A stretch of DNA of 64,000 bases. Source: Rhodobacter sp. (GTDB lineage: Bacteria > Pseudomonadota > Alphaproteobacteria > Rhodobacterales > Rhodobacteraceae). The DNA lies in the NCBI GenBank assembly GCA_020250175.1, contig JADCEN010000050.1, positions 1 through 64,000 of the forward strand, in the 5' to 3' direction. The first letter of the stretch is position 1. The number at the start of each line of letters is the position of its first letter. The position numbers and the translations under genes were made by a program. The notes under the pieces are model-generated. The model did no database searches, was not told the origin of the DNA, and saw nothing but the letters and a program-made list of their open reading frames with translations. Below, piece by piece: positions 1 through 7,386 of this stretch.

Positions 1-135
1 CCAATTGCCAAAGATCGCCGAGCGTCGTCCTCCGGCCTGCATCCGTTCACTCACATGTCCCAGCAACGAAAGACCGGCGTCCCCCCCAGAGGCAGCGCCC
101 CACAAGATGTAGCAACCCCGGCATCAACGGGATAA
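1..135 (+). CDS. C-terminal tail of an unidentified gene (5' end outside window)
   Basis: The frame beginning at base 1 is open to a TAA at 133-135 and encodes 44 residues rich in Ser, Pro, Arg and Gly. That composition is typical of a disordered protein tail, but it could equally be chance. I cannot name a family from this piece. A second frame (bases 3 onward) is also open through the same stretch and runs into the next ORF, so which frame is coding here is uncertain. Confidence 0.2.
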   Translation, partial: PIAKDRRASSSGLHPFTHMSQQRKTGVPPRGSAPQDVATPASTG

Positions 136-215
136 GCCTTTGCTTCACACTTGTAGATGACGGCGATTCTACACCGGAAAAGCTAGCCGAAGCGCCTCAC
201 TTATACAGACAGCCG

Positions 216-626
216 GTGCAGGGGATGATTGACCCCTTCGGTGTCGAGATTGTGGGTCAGGCCAAAGGGCTGTCATATCCGATCACGATCAATTTCAGGA
301 TGGCCACGGATCACCCAACCCCCGAGGAGGTTGCCGCACTGGCGACGAAACACGGCATCGAACCCGACAGAATCGAAAAGAATTGGCCGCTTCTGTTGGA
401 ACGGATGGTAGCTGCGGGACAAACCATCGGGCGTGGCGATCCGATCGTCTACACGGCGCAACTGAAGCGCAACGGGCGGATCACTTGGTCTGAGGGTAAC
501 TCCCTCGCCCGCGGAGGGGGCGCTGAGTGGCCCATGCTTTTCGGTGCCCATGTTACGCTGGATAGTTTGTGTGCTGCGCTGACGGGCGGGCAGGATATAG
601 TAGCGTTGACCGATGCCGCCAACTGA
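216..626 (+). CDS. Hypothetical protein, possibly 5'-truncated
   Basis: This 136-residue protein starts at GTG 216, with an alternative ATG at 225. I do not recognise the family. It looks protein-like: soluble, with mixed charge, a helical segment around residues 35-70 and no signal peptide or membrane span. The same frame stays open upstream to the window edge without an ATG, GTG or TTG between about base 120 and 216, and the residues encoded there still look plausible. A frameshift or an annotated-start problem is therefore possible. It ends just before the leader of the C39-like peptidase gene and may be co-transcribed with it. Confidence 0.4.
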   Translation: MQGMIDPFGVEIVGQAKGLSYPITINFRMATDHPTPEEVAALATKHGIEPDRIEKNWPLLLERMVAAGQTIGRGDPIVYTAQLKRNGRITWSEGNSLARGGGAEWPMLFGAHVTLDSLCAALTGGQDIVALTDAAN

Positions 627-741
627 CGGCCCTCCAATCCATAATAGCCACACAGGGGCAGGTTCGGACGCTCGAATAGGGGAGAACGTCGGTCAGCATC
701 CAATAACTCGTCATCCTGGGCAGATAATTGAGAGTAAGTTG

Positions 742-1377
742 ATGCTTTTGGCTCTTTGTGCTGTCGTATACCTTGCGCCGAGCCATCCATCTTGTGCCGA
801 TATTTTTCCGGGTAATTTTGTGAACGGCCAGCCACCCGTAAACTCCTGGAAAGCCCTGCGCGATTTTCGGATCGTCAAACAAGAGCTGGACTATTCCTGT
901 GGCGCGGCCAGTCTCGCCACGATCCTCAACGAATTCTACGGCATGTCAGTCACTGAAGAGGACGTTCTGACCCGCATGGGCGCAACAGATCGCGCGTCCT
1001 TCCGGCAGCTTGCGGACGTCGCGCCCAGCTACGGGGTGCGGGCGGGCGGGATTATGCTGTCCTTCGATGACCTCAAGCAGCTGCAAGTCCCTGCCATTGC
1101 CTATGTCCAGTATCGTGGCGATGACCATTTCACAGTCATCCGGGGCATCCGCCGCGATGGCGTGGTGCATCTGGCCGATCCGTCATGGGGCAATCGCCAG
1201 TTGACCGCACATCAGTTTCGCAGGATGTGGGAAGCGCCGGAGACGGACGGAACGATGCGCGGACGCATCCTTTTGATTCTCCCGCAGGATGTGAACATGA
1301 CAGAGATCGACCAGACATTCTTTGCCGAACCGGACGGCTGGTCCCTGACATTGCAGACGATCCCACTCTCAAGGTGA
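742..1377 (+). CDS. Secreted C39-family (papain-like) peptidase
   Basis: This 211-residue protein fits the peptidase C39-like fold, which in its classical form cleaves double-glycine leader peptides. The chosen ATG at 742 begins a signal peptide (hydrophobic residues 1-12, likely cut after SCA at 17-19); the longer open frame upstream from 613 lacks that sense. The catalytic set is visible: Gln47 (oxyanion hole), Cys53 in DYSCGAAS, His129 in DDHFTVIRG and Asp146 in LADPSWG. There is no ABC transporter domain, so it is the stand-alone, exported type rather than a bacteriocin exporter. Its substrate is unknown. A preceding GAGAG may serve as a weak ribosome site. No bacteriocin or transporter gene lies beside it. 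Confidence 0.75.
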   Translation: MLLALCAVVYLAPSHPSCADIFPGNFVNGQPPVNSWKALRDFRIVKQELDYSCGAASLATILNEFYGMSVTEEDVLTRMGATDRASFRQLADVAPSYGVRAGGIMLSFDDLKQLQVPAIAYVQYRGDDHFTVIRGIRRDGVVHLADPSWGNRQLTAHQFRRMWEAPETDGTMRGRILLILPQDVNMTEIDQTFFAEPDGWSLTLQTIPLSR

Positions 1378-1468
1378 GCCGATGAACCCAGCGCAAGAAG
1401 CACAGGTCTTGATCTTCAACGCCGTAATCTTGGGCATGGGCCTTGTTCCTGCGGTGCCGGGGAAACAC

Positions 1469-1496
1469 TTGCATCCCTGTGGCGCGCATGTATAAG
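1469..1496 (+). promoter_or_regulatory. Sigma-70-type promoter of rpsF-rpsR-rplI
   Basis: TTGCAT (1469-1474) and TATAAG (1491-1496) are separated by 16 bp. This sits just upstream of the structured rpsF leader, so transcription would begin around 1503 and include the whole leader. Confidence 0.6.
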
Positions 1497-1504
1497 GCCG
1501 CATT

Positions 1505-1556
1505 CTTCCGCTTACCCACGTAACCGGTGCACCCCCTCGTGGACGGGCTGCGGAAG
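1505..1556 (+). promoter_or_regulatory. Candidate S6:S18 autoregulatory leader of rpsF
   Basis: CTTCCGC (1505-1511) pairs with GCGGAAG (1550-1556), and inside it CCACG (1516-1520) pairs with CGTGG (1538-1542). The apical loop carries TAACCGG (1521-1527). A stem with an exposed CCG in the rpsF leader is the known signature of the S6:S18 motif, which is bound by the S6-S18 dimer to repress its own operon. The structure is read directly from the sequence; the assignment to that motif is inferred from position and the CCG. Confidence 0.55.
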
Positions 1557-1603
1557 TGTAGATGCCCGTCCTGTGAAATGCACCCGACAAGACTGGAGAC
1601 CAC

Positions 1604-2050
1604 ATGCCGCTTTACGAGCATGTATTCATTTCGCGTCAGGATCTTTCCAACACGCAAGCCGAAGGCCTTATCGAACACTTCTCGACCGTCCTTGCGGACA
1701 ACGGTGGCAAGATCGTTGAACACGAGTACTGGGGCGTCAAGACGATGGCCTACAAGATCAACAAGAACCGCAAGGGCCACTATGCCTTTCTGAAATCGGA
1801 TGCGCCTGCCGCAGCCGTGCAGGAAATGGAACGCCTGATGCGCCTGCATGACGATGTGATGCGCGTGCTGACCGTGAAGGTCGACAAGCACGAAGACGGT
1901 CCGTCGACGCAGATGCAAAAGCGCGATGACCGTGGCGAGCGCGGCGACCGGGGCGAGCGGCCCGAGCGTGGCTTTGGCGGCGACCGTGGCGACCGCGGCG
2001 GCTTCGGCGGTGACCGTGGCGGCTTTGGCGGCGGCGACCGTCGGCGTTGA
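1604..2050 (+). CDS. rpsF: 30S ribosomal protein S6
   Basis: This 148-residue S6 protein binds the central domain of 16S rRNA as a heterodimer with S18. The S6 fold covers about residues 1-100 (start MPLYEHVFISRQDLS). It is followed by a long low-complexity tail of about 45 residues built from Arg, Gly, Asp and Phe repeats such as GDRGD and GGFGG. A charged or glycine-rich S6 tail is common in alphaproteobacteria. GGAG sits 8 bp before the ATG. It is first in an operon with rpsR and rplI and is probably autoregulated through the leader at 1505-1556. Confidence 0.98.
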   Translation: MPLYEHVFISRQDLSNTQAEGLIEHFSTVLADNGGKIVEHEYWGVKTMAYKINKNRKGHYAFLKSDAPAAAVQEMERLMRLHDDVMRVLTVKVDKHEDGPSTQMQKRDDRGERGDRGERPERGFGGDRGDRGGFGGDRGGFGGGDRRR

Positions 2051-2070
2051 TCAGGAGGGAAGTGTAAATC

Positions 2071-2298
2071 ATGGCGAACAAACCGTTTTTCCGCCGCCGC
2101 AAGGTCTGCCCCTTTTCCGGCGACAATGCCCCGGCGATTGACTACAAGGACACGCGGCTTTTGCAGCGCTATGTGTCCGAGCGCGGCAAGATCGTGCCGT
2201 CGCGCATCACGGCCGTTTCGGCCAAAAAGCAGCGTGAACTGGCCCGTGCGATCAAGCGCGCGCGGTTCCTTGCGCTGCTGCCCTATGCCGTGAAGTAA
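2071..2298 (+). CDS. rpsR: 30S ribosomal protein S18
   Basis: This 75-residue S18 is normal in length and begins [17 protein letters not shown], the typical start of the proteobacterial family. It partners S6 on the platform of the 30S subunit. A strong AGGAGGGA ribosome site lies in the 20-bp gap after rpsF, so it is the second gene of the operon. Confidence 0.98.
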   Translation: MANKPFFRRRKVCPFSGDNAPAIDYKDTRLLQRYVSERGKIVPSRITAVSAKKQRELARAIKRARFLALLPYAVK

Positions 2299-2310
2299 GG
2301 AGATCGACCC

Positions 2311-2895
2311 ATGCAAGTCATCCTTTTGCAGCGTGTGGCCAAGCTTGGCCAGATGGGCGAGGTCGTGAACGTCAAGGACGGATACGCCCGCAACTTCCTG
2401 CTGCCGCAGGGCAAGGCGCTGCGCGCGAACGACGCCAACATCAAGTCGTTCGAAGCCAGGAAATCACAGCTTGAGGTGCAGAACCTGGAGACCAGAAAAG
2501 CGGCGGAATCTGCCGCCGGAAAGCTGGACGGACAGATTTTCGTCGTGATCCGTTCTGCCTCGGATGCGGGCGCGCTGTACGGGTCCGTGACGACCCGTGA
2601 CGCCGCCGAGGCCGCAACCGAAGCCGGGTTCACGGTGAACCGGGCGCAGATCGTGCTGGAGCGCCCGATCAAGGAGCTTGGGATGCACAGGGTTACGGTG
2701 GTGCTGCACCCGGAGGTTTCGGTGAAGATCAGCCTGAACGTGGCGCGTTCGGCGGAAGAAGCCGAACTTCAGGCCTCGGGCAAGTCGATCCAGGAGCTGG
2801 CGGCGGAAGCCGAGGCGGCTGCGGATTTCGAGATTGCCGAGCTGTTCGACGAAATGGGCGCTGCCAACGATTTCGATCCGCGCGACGAGCGCTGA
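2311..2895 (+). CDS. rplI: 50S ribosomal protein L9
   Basis: This 194-residue L9 binds domain V of 23S rRNA through its N-terminal domain. The N-terminal motif [34 protein letters not shown] (residues 3-36, shown by its key pattern Gly-x-Val-x-Val-x-x-Gly-Tyr-x-x-Asn) is canonical. A connecting helix and the C-terminal domain follow. The protein is about 45 residues longer than E. coli L9, with an acidic tail from about residue 150, as is usual in Rhodobacterales. GGAG precedes the ATG. It closes the rpsF-rpsR-rplI operon and is followed by a strong terminator. Confidence 0.98.
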   Translation: MQVILLQRVAKLGQMGEVVNVKDGYARNFLLPQGKALRANDANIKSFEARKSQLEVQNLETRKAAESAAGKLDGQIFVVIRSASDAGALYGSVTTRDAAEAATEAGFTVNRAQIVLERPIKELGMHRVTVVLHPEVSVKISLNVARSAEEAELQASGKSIQELAAEAEAAADFEIAELFDEMGAANDFDPRDER

Positions 2896-2915
2896 TCTTT
2901 TTCGCAAGACATGGA

Positions 2916-2946
2916 AACCGCGCCGGGACACCGGCGCGGTTTTTTC
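2916..2946 (+). terminator. Rho-independent terminator of the rpsF operon
   Basis: An 11-bp GC-rich stem (AACCGCGCCGG against CCGGCGCGGTT) with the four-base loop GACA is followed directly by a T tract at 2940-2945. It lies 21 bp after rplI. Confidence 0.9.
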
Positions 2947-3083
2947 GTGGCCGGGCCCGGCCCGCCTGCCTGATCCTGGGCGGGGGGTCTTTCCGGCCTC
3001 CGATCACCCGGGGACATTCCTGCGGTTGAAGCGGCAGGGGGCCGTTGCCGGCAGGCGAGGCGGGCGGTATTTTGGAACAGCCA

Positions 3084-3294
3084 TGTTCAGCGGAAACTGC
3101 TTTTGTTGAACATCATTCCGTGTTCAACAGAACTGCCTTGGTTTGGCGAAACCCGATTTTCAGGGGAATCCTGTCTTGTTCAACATAAAATATGTTCAAC
3201 GAAATGGATTGCTGTTTAACATAGATGTCTGTTCAACGAAGTGTGCGGTTGCGGAGGAAGCATGATGTTCAACGAAAGATTTCCGGGTTGAACA
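3084..3294 (+). repeat. Cluster of nine TGTTCAAC / GTTGAACA sites
   Basis: Exact TGTTCAAC lies at 3121, 3177, 3193, 3230 and 3266, and its reverse complement GTTGAACA at 3105 and 3287 (start positions). One-mismatch copies lie at 3084 (TGTTCAGC) and 3213 (TGTTTAAC). Several copies continue into GAA. Neighbouring starts are 16, 16, 20, 17 and 21 bp apart within sub-clusters, and the outer pairs (3105/3121 and 3266/3287) are inverted. The last copy touches the start of the next gene. This is far more than chance in GC-rich DNA and resembles a multi-site operator, most simply for control of the gene at 3299. Confidence 0.75.
3262..3291 (+). other. Possible nine-codon leader ORF before the GSU2403-type gene
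   Basis: A good ribosome site (GGAGGAAG, 3253-3260) precedes ATGATG at 3262, and the frame stops at TGA 3289-3291 after nine codons. The stop is 7 bp before the ATG of the next gene, which has no clear ribosome site of its own. Translational coupling through this mini-ORF is possible. The alternative is that the GGAGG is simply a distant or unused site. Confidence 0.3.
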
Positions 3295-3298
3295 TGCC

Positions 3299-4315
3299 AT
3301 GATCCTACATCATTCCCCGCTTGCCCATGCGGTTTATCAGGATCTGCTGGGGTCGCTTGGCAACGGGCAGGTCGCGCCCCTGCACGGATCGCCTGCGCTG
3401 GAGGAGCGGTCGGGGCGCAAATACTGGTATGACAGCTACCGTGTCGGGGATCAGGTTCGCAAGCGCTACATCGGCGAGGATACACCCGACCTGGCAGAGC
3501 GCATGGCGCTGCATCGCGAAGATGTGCGGCGCAAGAAGGAGGGGGCCAGCCAGCGGGCGAGGCTGGTGCGTCTGCTGCGGGCCGAAGGGTTCCTGCCGAC
3601 CGGTGGCGGCACTGGAGCGATCCTGAATGCGCTGGCGAAAACCGGGGTGTTCCGCACGGGCGGGACCATTGTGGGCACCTGCGCCTTCCGGCTTTACGAG
3701 GGTGAGCTTGGCTTGCGCTTTGGTTCCGATCCCGCTGCCGGGACGGAGGACGGAGATATGGTGCGGTTGGACCGGCTGTCGCTGGCGCTTGACGACGGGG
3801 TTGACGCATCCTTGCCGGAAAGCTTTGGCGACCTGGAGTTTGCCCCTGTGCCCGGCATGGACGGGGCGGCGGTCTGGAGGTGGAAGCAGACCCGGTCCGA
3901 AACGCTGATCCAATTCCTGACGCCGTCGATCCGGGCTGGGGAAGCTGTCCGGGACCTGCCTGCCTTAAGGGTTTCGGCGCAGGCGCTGGATTTTCTGGAT
4001 TATCTGATTGCTGATCCGGTCAAGGCGGCGGTCCTGTACCGATCCGGTGTCCTGGTGCAGGTGCCGCGGCCGGAACGCTATGCCATTCACAAGCTTATCC
4101 TGGCCGACCGGCGGCGGGGCGGGCCGGACACGCTGAAATCGCGCAAGGACCGGGCGCAGGCCGCCTTTCTGATTGCCGCTTTGGCCAGGGGTCGGCCGGA
4201 AGGGCTGCGTCAGGCCTATGAGGCGGCGATCGGAAACGGGGTGACATGGCGCGACCGGATTGCGGCCAGCCTGAAGCGCATGCCGCAGACCTTTGCCGTG
4301 CTGGAAGCCTTGTAG
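3299..4315 (+). CDS. GSU2403-type nucleotidyltransferase-fold protein
   Basis: This 338-residue protein matches the family named after Geobacter GSU2403, whose biochemical role is unknown. Residues 1-90 form a charged helical region with a KYWYDSYRVG-type segment. Residues from about 105 carry a nucleotidyltransferase-like core (GGTIVGTCAFRLYEG). A conserved RYAIHKLI segment lies near residue 260. The family is often compared with the AbiEii-type toxin nucleotidyltransferases, but I see no antitoxin gene next to it. The ATG at 3299 lacks a clear Shine-Dalgarno. The gene is preceded by an unusual cluster of TGTTCAAC sites, so it is likely to be tightly regulated. Confidence 0.75.
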   Translation: MILHHSPLAHAVYQDLLGSLGNGQVAPLHGSPALEERSGRKYWYDSYRVGDQVRKRYIGEDTPDLAERMALHREDVRRKKEGASQRARLVRLLRAEGFLPTGGGTGAILNALAKTGVFRTGGTIVGTCAFRLYEGELGLRFGSDPAAGTEDGDMVRLDRLSLALDDGVDASLPESFGDLEFAPVPGMDGAAVWRWKQTRSETLIQFLTPSIRAGEAVRDLPALRVSAQALDFLDYLIADPVKAAVLYRSGVLVQVPRPERYAIHKLILADRRRGGPDTLKSRKDRAQAAFLIAALARGRPEGLRQAYEAAIGNGVTWRDRIAASLKRMPQTFAVLEAL

Positions 4316-4427
4316 GCGGCGATTTGCATGACAGTGCGGCCTGTGGTGTTCGGTTCCGGGGTTATGTTGCGTGCAGGGAGACAGGCGTGTATCACCGCGC
4401 GAAGGTTTGACAGGGCAGGAGAGTTGC

Positions 4428-5690
4428 ATGCGTCGGGTGGTCGTGACGGGTCTGGGCATGGTTACTCCGCTGGCTTGCGGGGTCGAGAAGACCTGGGAAC
4501 GCCTGATTGCGGGTCAGTCGGGGGCTGGGCCGATTACGCGGTTCGATGCCTCGAACGTGGTGACGCAATATGCCTGCGAGATTCCGATGGGCGATGGCAG
4601 CGACGGCACCTTCAACCCGGATGACTGGATGGAGCCGAAGGACCGCCGCAAGGTTGATGATTTCATCCTGTACGGAATGGCGGCGGCGGTTCAGGCGGTG
4701 CGCGATTCCGGCTGGGAGCCGCTGACGGAAGACGACCGCTGCGCGACCGGGGTGTTGCTGGGGTCCGGCATCGGCGGGCTGTCGTCCATCGCGGAGACCG
4801 CCATTCTGATCCGGGACAAGGGACCGAAGCGGGTATCGCCTTTTTTCATTCCGGCGGCGCTGATCAATCTGATTTCCGGTCAGGTTTCGATCCGCTTCGG
4901 CTTCAAGGGGCCGAACCATGCGGTGGTGACCGCCTGTTCAACCGGTGCGCATGCCATTGGCGATGCGGCGCGGCTGATCCAGTGGGGCGACGCCGATGTG
5001 ATGATCGCAGGCGGCGCGGAAAGCCCGATCAGCGAGATCGGCATCGCCGGTTTCAACGCCTGCAAGGCGCTGTCCAGCAGGCGCGCCGATGATCCGACCA
5101 AAGCCTCGCGCCCCTATGACGCGGACCGGGACGGGTTTGTAATGGGCGAAGGTGCGGGCGTGGTGGTGCTGGAGGAATACGGGCACGCCAAGGCGCGCGG
5201 TGCGAAGATCTACGCCGAAGTTCTGGGATACGGATTGTCGGGCGATGCCTATCACATCACCGCCCCGAGCGAGGACGGCGACGGCGGGTTCCGCAGCATG
5301 AAAATGGCGCTCAAGCGTGCCGGGCTGCAGCCGGCAGACATCGATTACATCAATGCCCATGGAACCAGCACGATGGCCGATACCATCGAACTGGGCGCGG
5401 TAGAGCGGCTTTTGGGCGATGCGGCGGCACGGGCGACCATGAGTTCGACCAAATCCTCGATCGGGCATCTTCTGGGGGCGGCGGGCGCGGTGGAGGCGAT
5501 TTTCTGCGTGCTGGCGATCCGCGACCAGATTGCACCGCCCACGATCAATCTGGACACACCGGCGATTGCAGCAAAGCTTGACCTGGCACCGAATGCGGCG
5601 CGCAGGCGCAAGATCGATGTGGCGCTGTCGAATTCCTTCGGGTTTGGCGGTACCAACGCATCGCTGATCCTGGGACGGGTGACAGGCTGA
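4428..5690 (+). CDS. fabF: Beta-ketoacyl-ACP synthase II
   Basis: FabF condenses malonyl-ACP with acyl-ACP during fatty acid elongation in the cytoplasm. This 420-residue protein starts MRRVVVTGLGMVTPL; the start at 4428 is supported by GGAGA 7 bp upstream, although the frame is open from 4371. The active-site Cys170 lies in VVTACSTGAHAIG, the first catalytic His in NAHGTST, and the second in SSIGHLLGAAG. The glycine-rich SFGFGGTNAS near the C-terminus is intact. Its stop overlaps the start of mltG (TGATG), a fabF-mltG pairing seen in many bacteria. No acpP gene is present in the window upstream. Confidence 0.97.
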   Translation: MRRVVVTGLGMVTPLACGVEKTWERLIAGQSGAGPITRFDASNVVTQYACEIPMGDGSDGTFNPDDWMEPKDRRKVDDFILYGMAAAVQAVRDSGWEPLTEDDRCATGVLLGSGIGGLSSIAETAILIRDKGPKRVSPFFIPAALINLISGQVSIRFGFKGPNHAVVTACSTGAHAIGDAARLIQWGDADVMIAGGAESPISEIGIAGFNACKALSSRRADDPTKASRPYDADRDGFVMGEGAGVVVLEEYGHAKARGAKIYAEVLGYGLSGDAYHITAPSEDGDGGFRSMKMALKRAGLQPADIDYINAHGTSTMADTIELGAVERLLGDAAARATMSSTKSSIGHLLGAAGAVEAIFCVLAIRDQIAPPTINLDTPAIAAKLDLAPNAARRRKIDVALSNSFGFGGTNASLILGRVTG

Positions 5691-6877
5691 TGTGGCGGTC
5701 GGTGGCGTCCAATGCGCTGACCCTGTTTGTCGTGCTGCTGGCGGTGGCAGCGGGGGTGCTGACCTGGGTACGCGAGGAGTTCACCGGGCCGGGGCCGCTG
5801 GTCGAAGCAGTCTGTATCAAGGTTGAACGCGGGGCGTCGCTGGCGCAGATCAGCCGGGTGCTGGAAACGCGGGGCGCGGTGACGGATGCACGCATCTTCC
5901 GTATCGGTGCGCAATATGCCGACCGGTCAGCGGACCTGAAATTCGGCAGCTATCTGGTGCCGCCCGGCGCATCGATGTCGCAGGTGCTGGAGATTGTGAC
6001 GGCGGGCGGGCAATCGACCTGCGGGCGCGAGGTCAATTTCCGGATCGGCGTCACGGGTGCGGATATCGTTCTGCGCGAGCTTGATCCTGCGACGGGGTCC
6101 TATATCGAGGTTGTGAAGTTCGATGTGACCCAGCCGGCACCTGCGGCCTATGTGGATGCAGCCGGCGAGGATGATCTGCGCTGGCGGGTGACGCTGGCCG
6201 AAGGGGTGACAAGCTGGCAGGTAGTGGACAGCCTGCGGCGAGCCGATTTCCTGACGGGAGAGATTGCGGCCGTTCCCGCGGAAGGCACGCTGGCCCCGGA
6301 CAGCTATGAGGTGACACGCGGAGCCGACCGGGCGGCACTGATCGCGGAGATGGAGGCGCGGCAGGCCCGTATCCTGGGCGACCTTTGGGCGGCGCGGGCG
6401 GAGGGGTTGCCCTTTGCCTCGGCGCAAGAGGCGCTGATCATGGCGTCCATCGTGGAGAAGGAAACCGGGATTGCCGAAGAGCGGCGGCTGGTGGCGGGCG
6501 TCTTCCTGAACCGGCTGGCGCAGGGGATGCGGTTGCAGACCGACCCGACGGTGATCTATGGCATCACCATGGGCGAGGGGGCCCTGGGGCGCGGGTTGCG
6601 GCAGAGCGAGCTGCGGCGCGAGACCCCCTACAACACCTATGTGATTGACGGCTTGCCGCCGACACCGATTGCCAATCCCGGACGGCTGAGCATCGAAGCC
6701 GCGCTGAACCCGGAGGCAACGGATTATCTGTTCTTTGTGGCCGACGGCACGGGCGGGCATGTTTTTGCCGCGACCCTGGCCGAGCATAACGCCAATGTGG
6801 CCAAGTGGCGTGCCATCGAGGCGCAGCGGGCGGCGGAGGGTGAGGACGGCGGCGCGGCGGCGGTGCCGCAAGAGTGA
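5690..6877 (+). CDS. mltG: Endolytic murein transglycosylase MltG
   Basis: MltG (YceG) cleaves nascent peptidoglycan strands in the periplasm from the inner membrane. The 395-residue protein has one N-terminal membrane span (about residues 8-27), a LysM-like region, and the catalytic domain. Glu256 in MASIVEKETG is the expected catalytic residue, supported by NRLAQGMRLQTDPTVIYG and the NTYVIDGLPPTPIANPG segment. LAPDSYEV near residue 201 is also typical. The ATG overlaps the fabF stop, implying translational coupling. The Glu- and Ala-rich tail after residue 380 is not conserved. Confidence 0.96.
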   Translation: MWRSVASNALTLFVVLLAVAAGVLTWVREEFTGPGPLVEAVCIKVERGASLAQISRVLETRGAVTDARIFRIGAQYADRSADLKFGSYLVPPGASMSQVLEIVTAGGQSTCGREVNFRIGVTGADIVLRELDPATGSYIEVVKFDVTQPAPAAYVDAAGEDDLRWRVTLAEGVTSWQVVDSLRRADFLTGEIAAVPAEGTLAPDSYEVTRGADRAALIAEMEARQARILGDLWAARAEGLPFASAQEALIMASIVEKETGIAEERRLVAGVFLNRLAQGMRLQTDPTVIYGITMGEGALGRGLRQSELRRETPYNTYVIDGLPPTPIANPGRLSIEAALNPEATDYLFFVADGTGGHVFAATLAEHNANVAKWRAIEAQRAAEGEDGGAAAVPQE

Positions 6878-6884
6878 AGAAAAG

Positions 6885-6905
6885 GTTAAGGCTGCGTACG
6901 CTAAC
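6885..6905 (+). promoter_or_regulatory. Inverted-repeat site upstream of the GTA promoter
   Basis: GTTA (6885-6888) and TAAC (6902-6905) flank a perfect GCGTACGC palindrome (6894-6901), 26 bp before the -35 box of the promoter at 6931. Activators of the R. capsulatus GTA (CtrA-dependent GafA) act on this kind of region, but I cannot say which protein would bind here. Confidence 0.3.
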
Positions 6906-6930
6906 TGTCTGGTGGCGCTGAATTTTTTGC

Positions 6931-6959
6931 TTGACTTGCCGCGCGGTCCCCTGTAGGAC
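6931..6959 (+). promoter_or_regulatory. Sigma-70-type promoter upstream of the GTA cluster
   Basis: TTGACT (6931-6936) and TAGGAC (6954-6959) are spaced exactly 17 bp apart, preceded by an A/T tract (AATTTTTTG). It is the only convincing promoter between mltG and the first GTA gene. Transcripts would begin near 6966 and meet a terminator about 20 nt later. Confidence 0.6.
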
Positions 6960-6965
6960 TTGGGG

Positions 6966-7016
6966 CATGCTGGAAGAGGTGGGCAAGCGGCACGGGGTAC
7001 CCCGGTGCCGCTTTTT
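6966..7016 (+). ncRNA. Candidate short RNA or attenuated GTA leader
   Basis: Between the promoter at 6931-6959 and the terminator ending at 7016 a transcript of only about 50 nt would be made. It could be an independent small RNA, or the aborted form of the GTA mRNA, in which case readthrough would control the whole cluster. The start is predicted from the promoter and not observed. Confidence 0.4.
6986..7016 (+). terminator. Intrinsic terminator 44 bp before GTA g1
   Basis: AGCGGCAC (6986-6993) plus GGGG pairs with CCCC plus GGTGCCGCT (7000-7012), with one bulged G and a tight GTAC turn. It is followed by a five-T run (7012-7016). An outer GGGCAA/TTTGCCC pairing can extend it. This is a strong terminator in the sense direction, upstream of rather than after the GTA genes. 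Confidence 0.7.
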
Positions 7017-7059
7017 CATTTGCCCATGCGGTCCGGCCAGAAAGCGGGTGCGGGGGGTG

Positions 7060-7386
7060 ATGACGAGTGATTTGCCTTCGGAGGATCCGCCGCCCGTCGA
7101 TCTTCTGGAAGCGACAGAAGATCTGTACCGGCAGGCGGCGGAAGATCTGGTTCAGGCGCAGCGAAAGCTTCGGCAAGGTTCGGTGGACGAGGTTCGGGCC
7201 GCAACACAGGCGGTGAAGGACCTTAAGGCCGCCTTCCAGTTGGTGATGGATGAAAGGACGCGCATTGAAAAACTCCGCAAGCAGGTTGCCGGGGTCGTCC
7301 ACGACTACGCGATCGACTTTGACGCGGCGCGAGCTGAGATCGGGCGCCGCCTGGCTTGCCTCCGCGACGCCGGAGGCGGTGGTTGA
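7060..7386 (+). CDS. GTA gene g1, small terminase (TerS)
   Basis: This 108-residue, largely helical, acidic protein sits directly before the large terminase in an R. capsulatus-type GTA cluster. The orthologous g1 product is the small terminase, which recruits DNA to the packaging motor and in GTAs has lost sequence specificity. Visible features are two long amphipathic helices (about residues 15-85) that suggest an oligomeric coiled-coil. The ATG at 7060 follows a G-rich ribosome site; GTG 7057 is possible. Its 3' end overlaps the start region of g2. The identification rests mostly on position, because TerS proteins diverge fast. Confidence 0.75.
   Translation: MTSDLPSEDPPPVDLLEATEDLYRQAAEDLVQAQRKLRQGSVDEVRAATQAVKDLKAAFQLVMDERTRIEKLRKQVAGVVHDYAIDFDAARAEIGRRLACLRDAGGGG

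Noticed and set aside
3084-3294. CRISPR-like array from the repeated TGTTCAAC words
   Set aside because: The repeats are only 8 bp, in both orientations and with irregular spacing; no cas genes are present.
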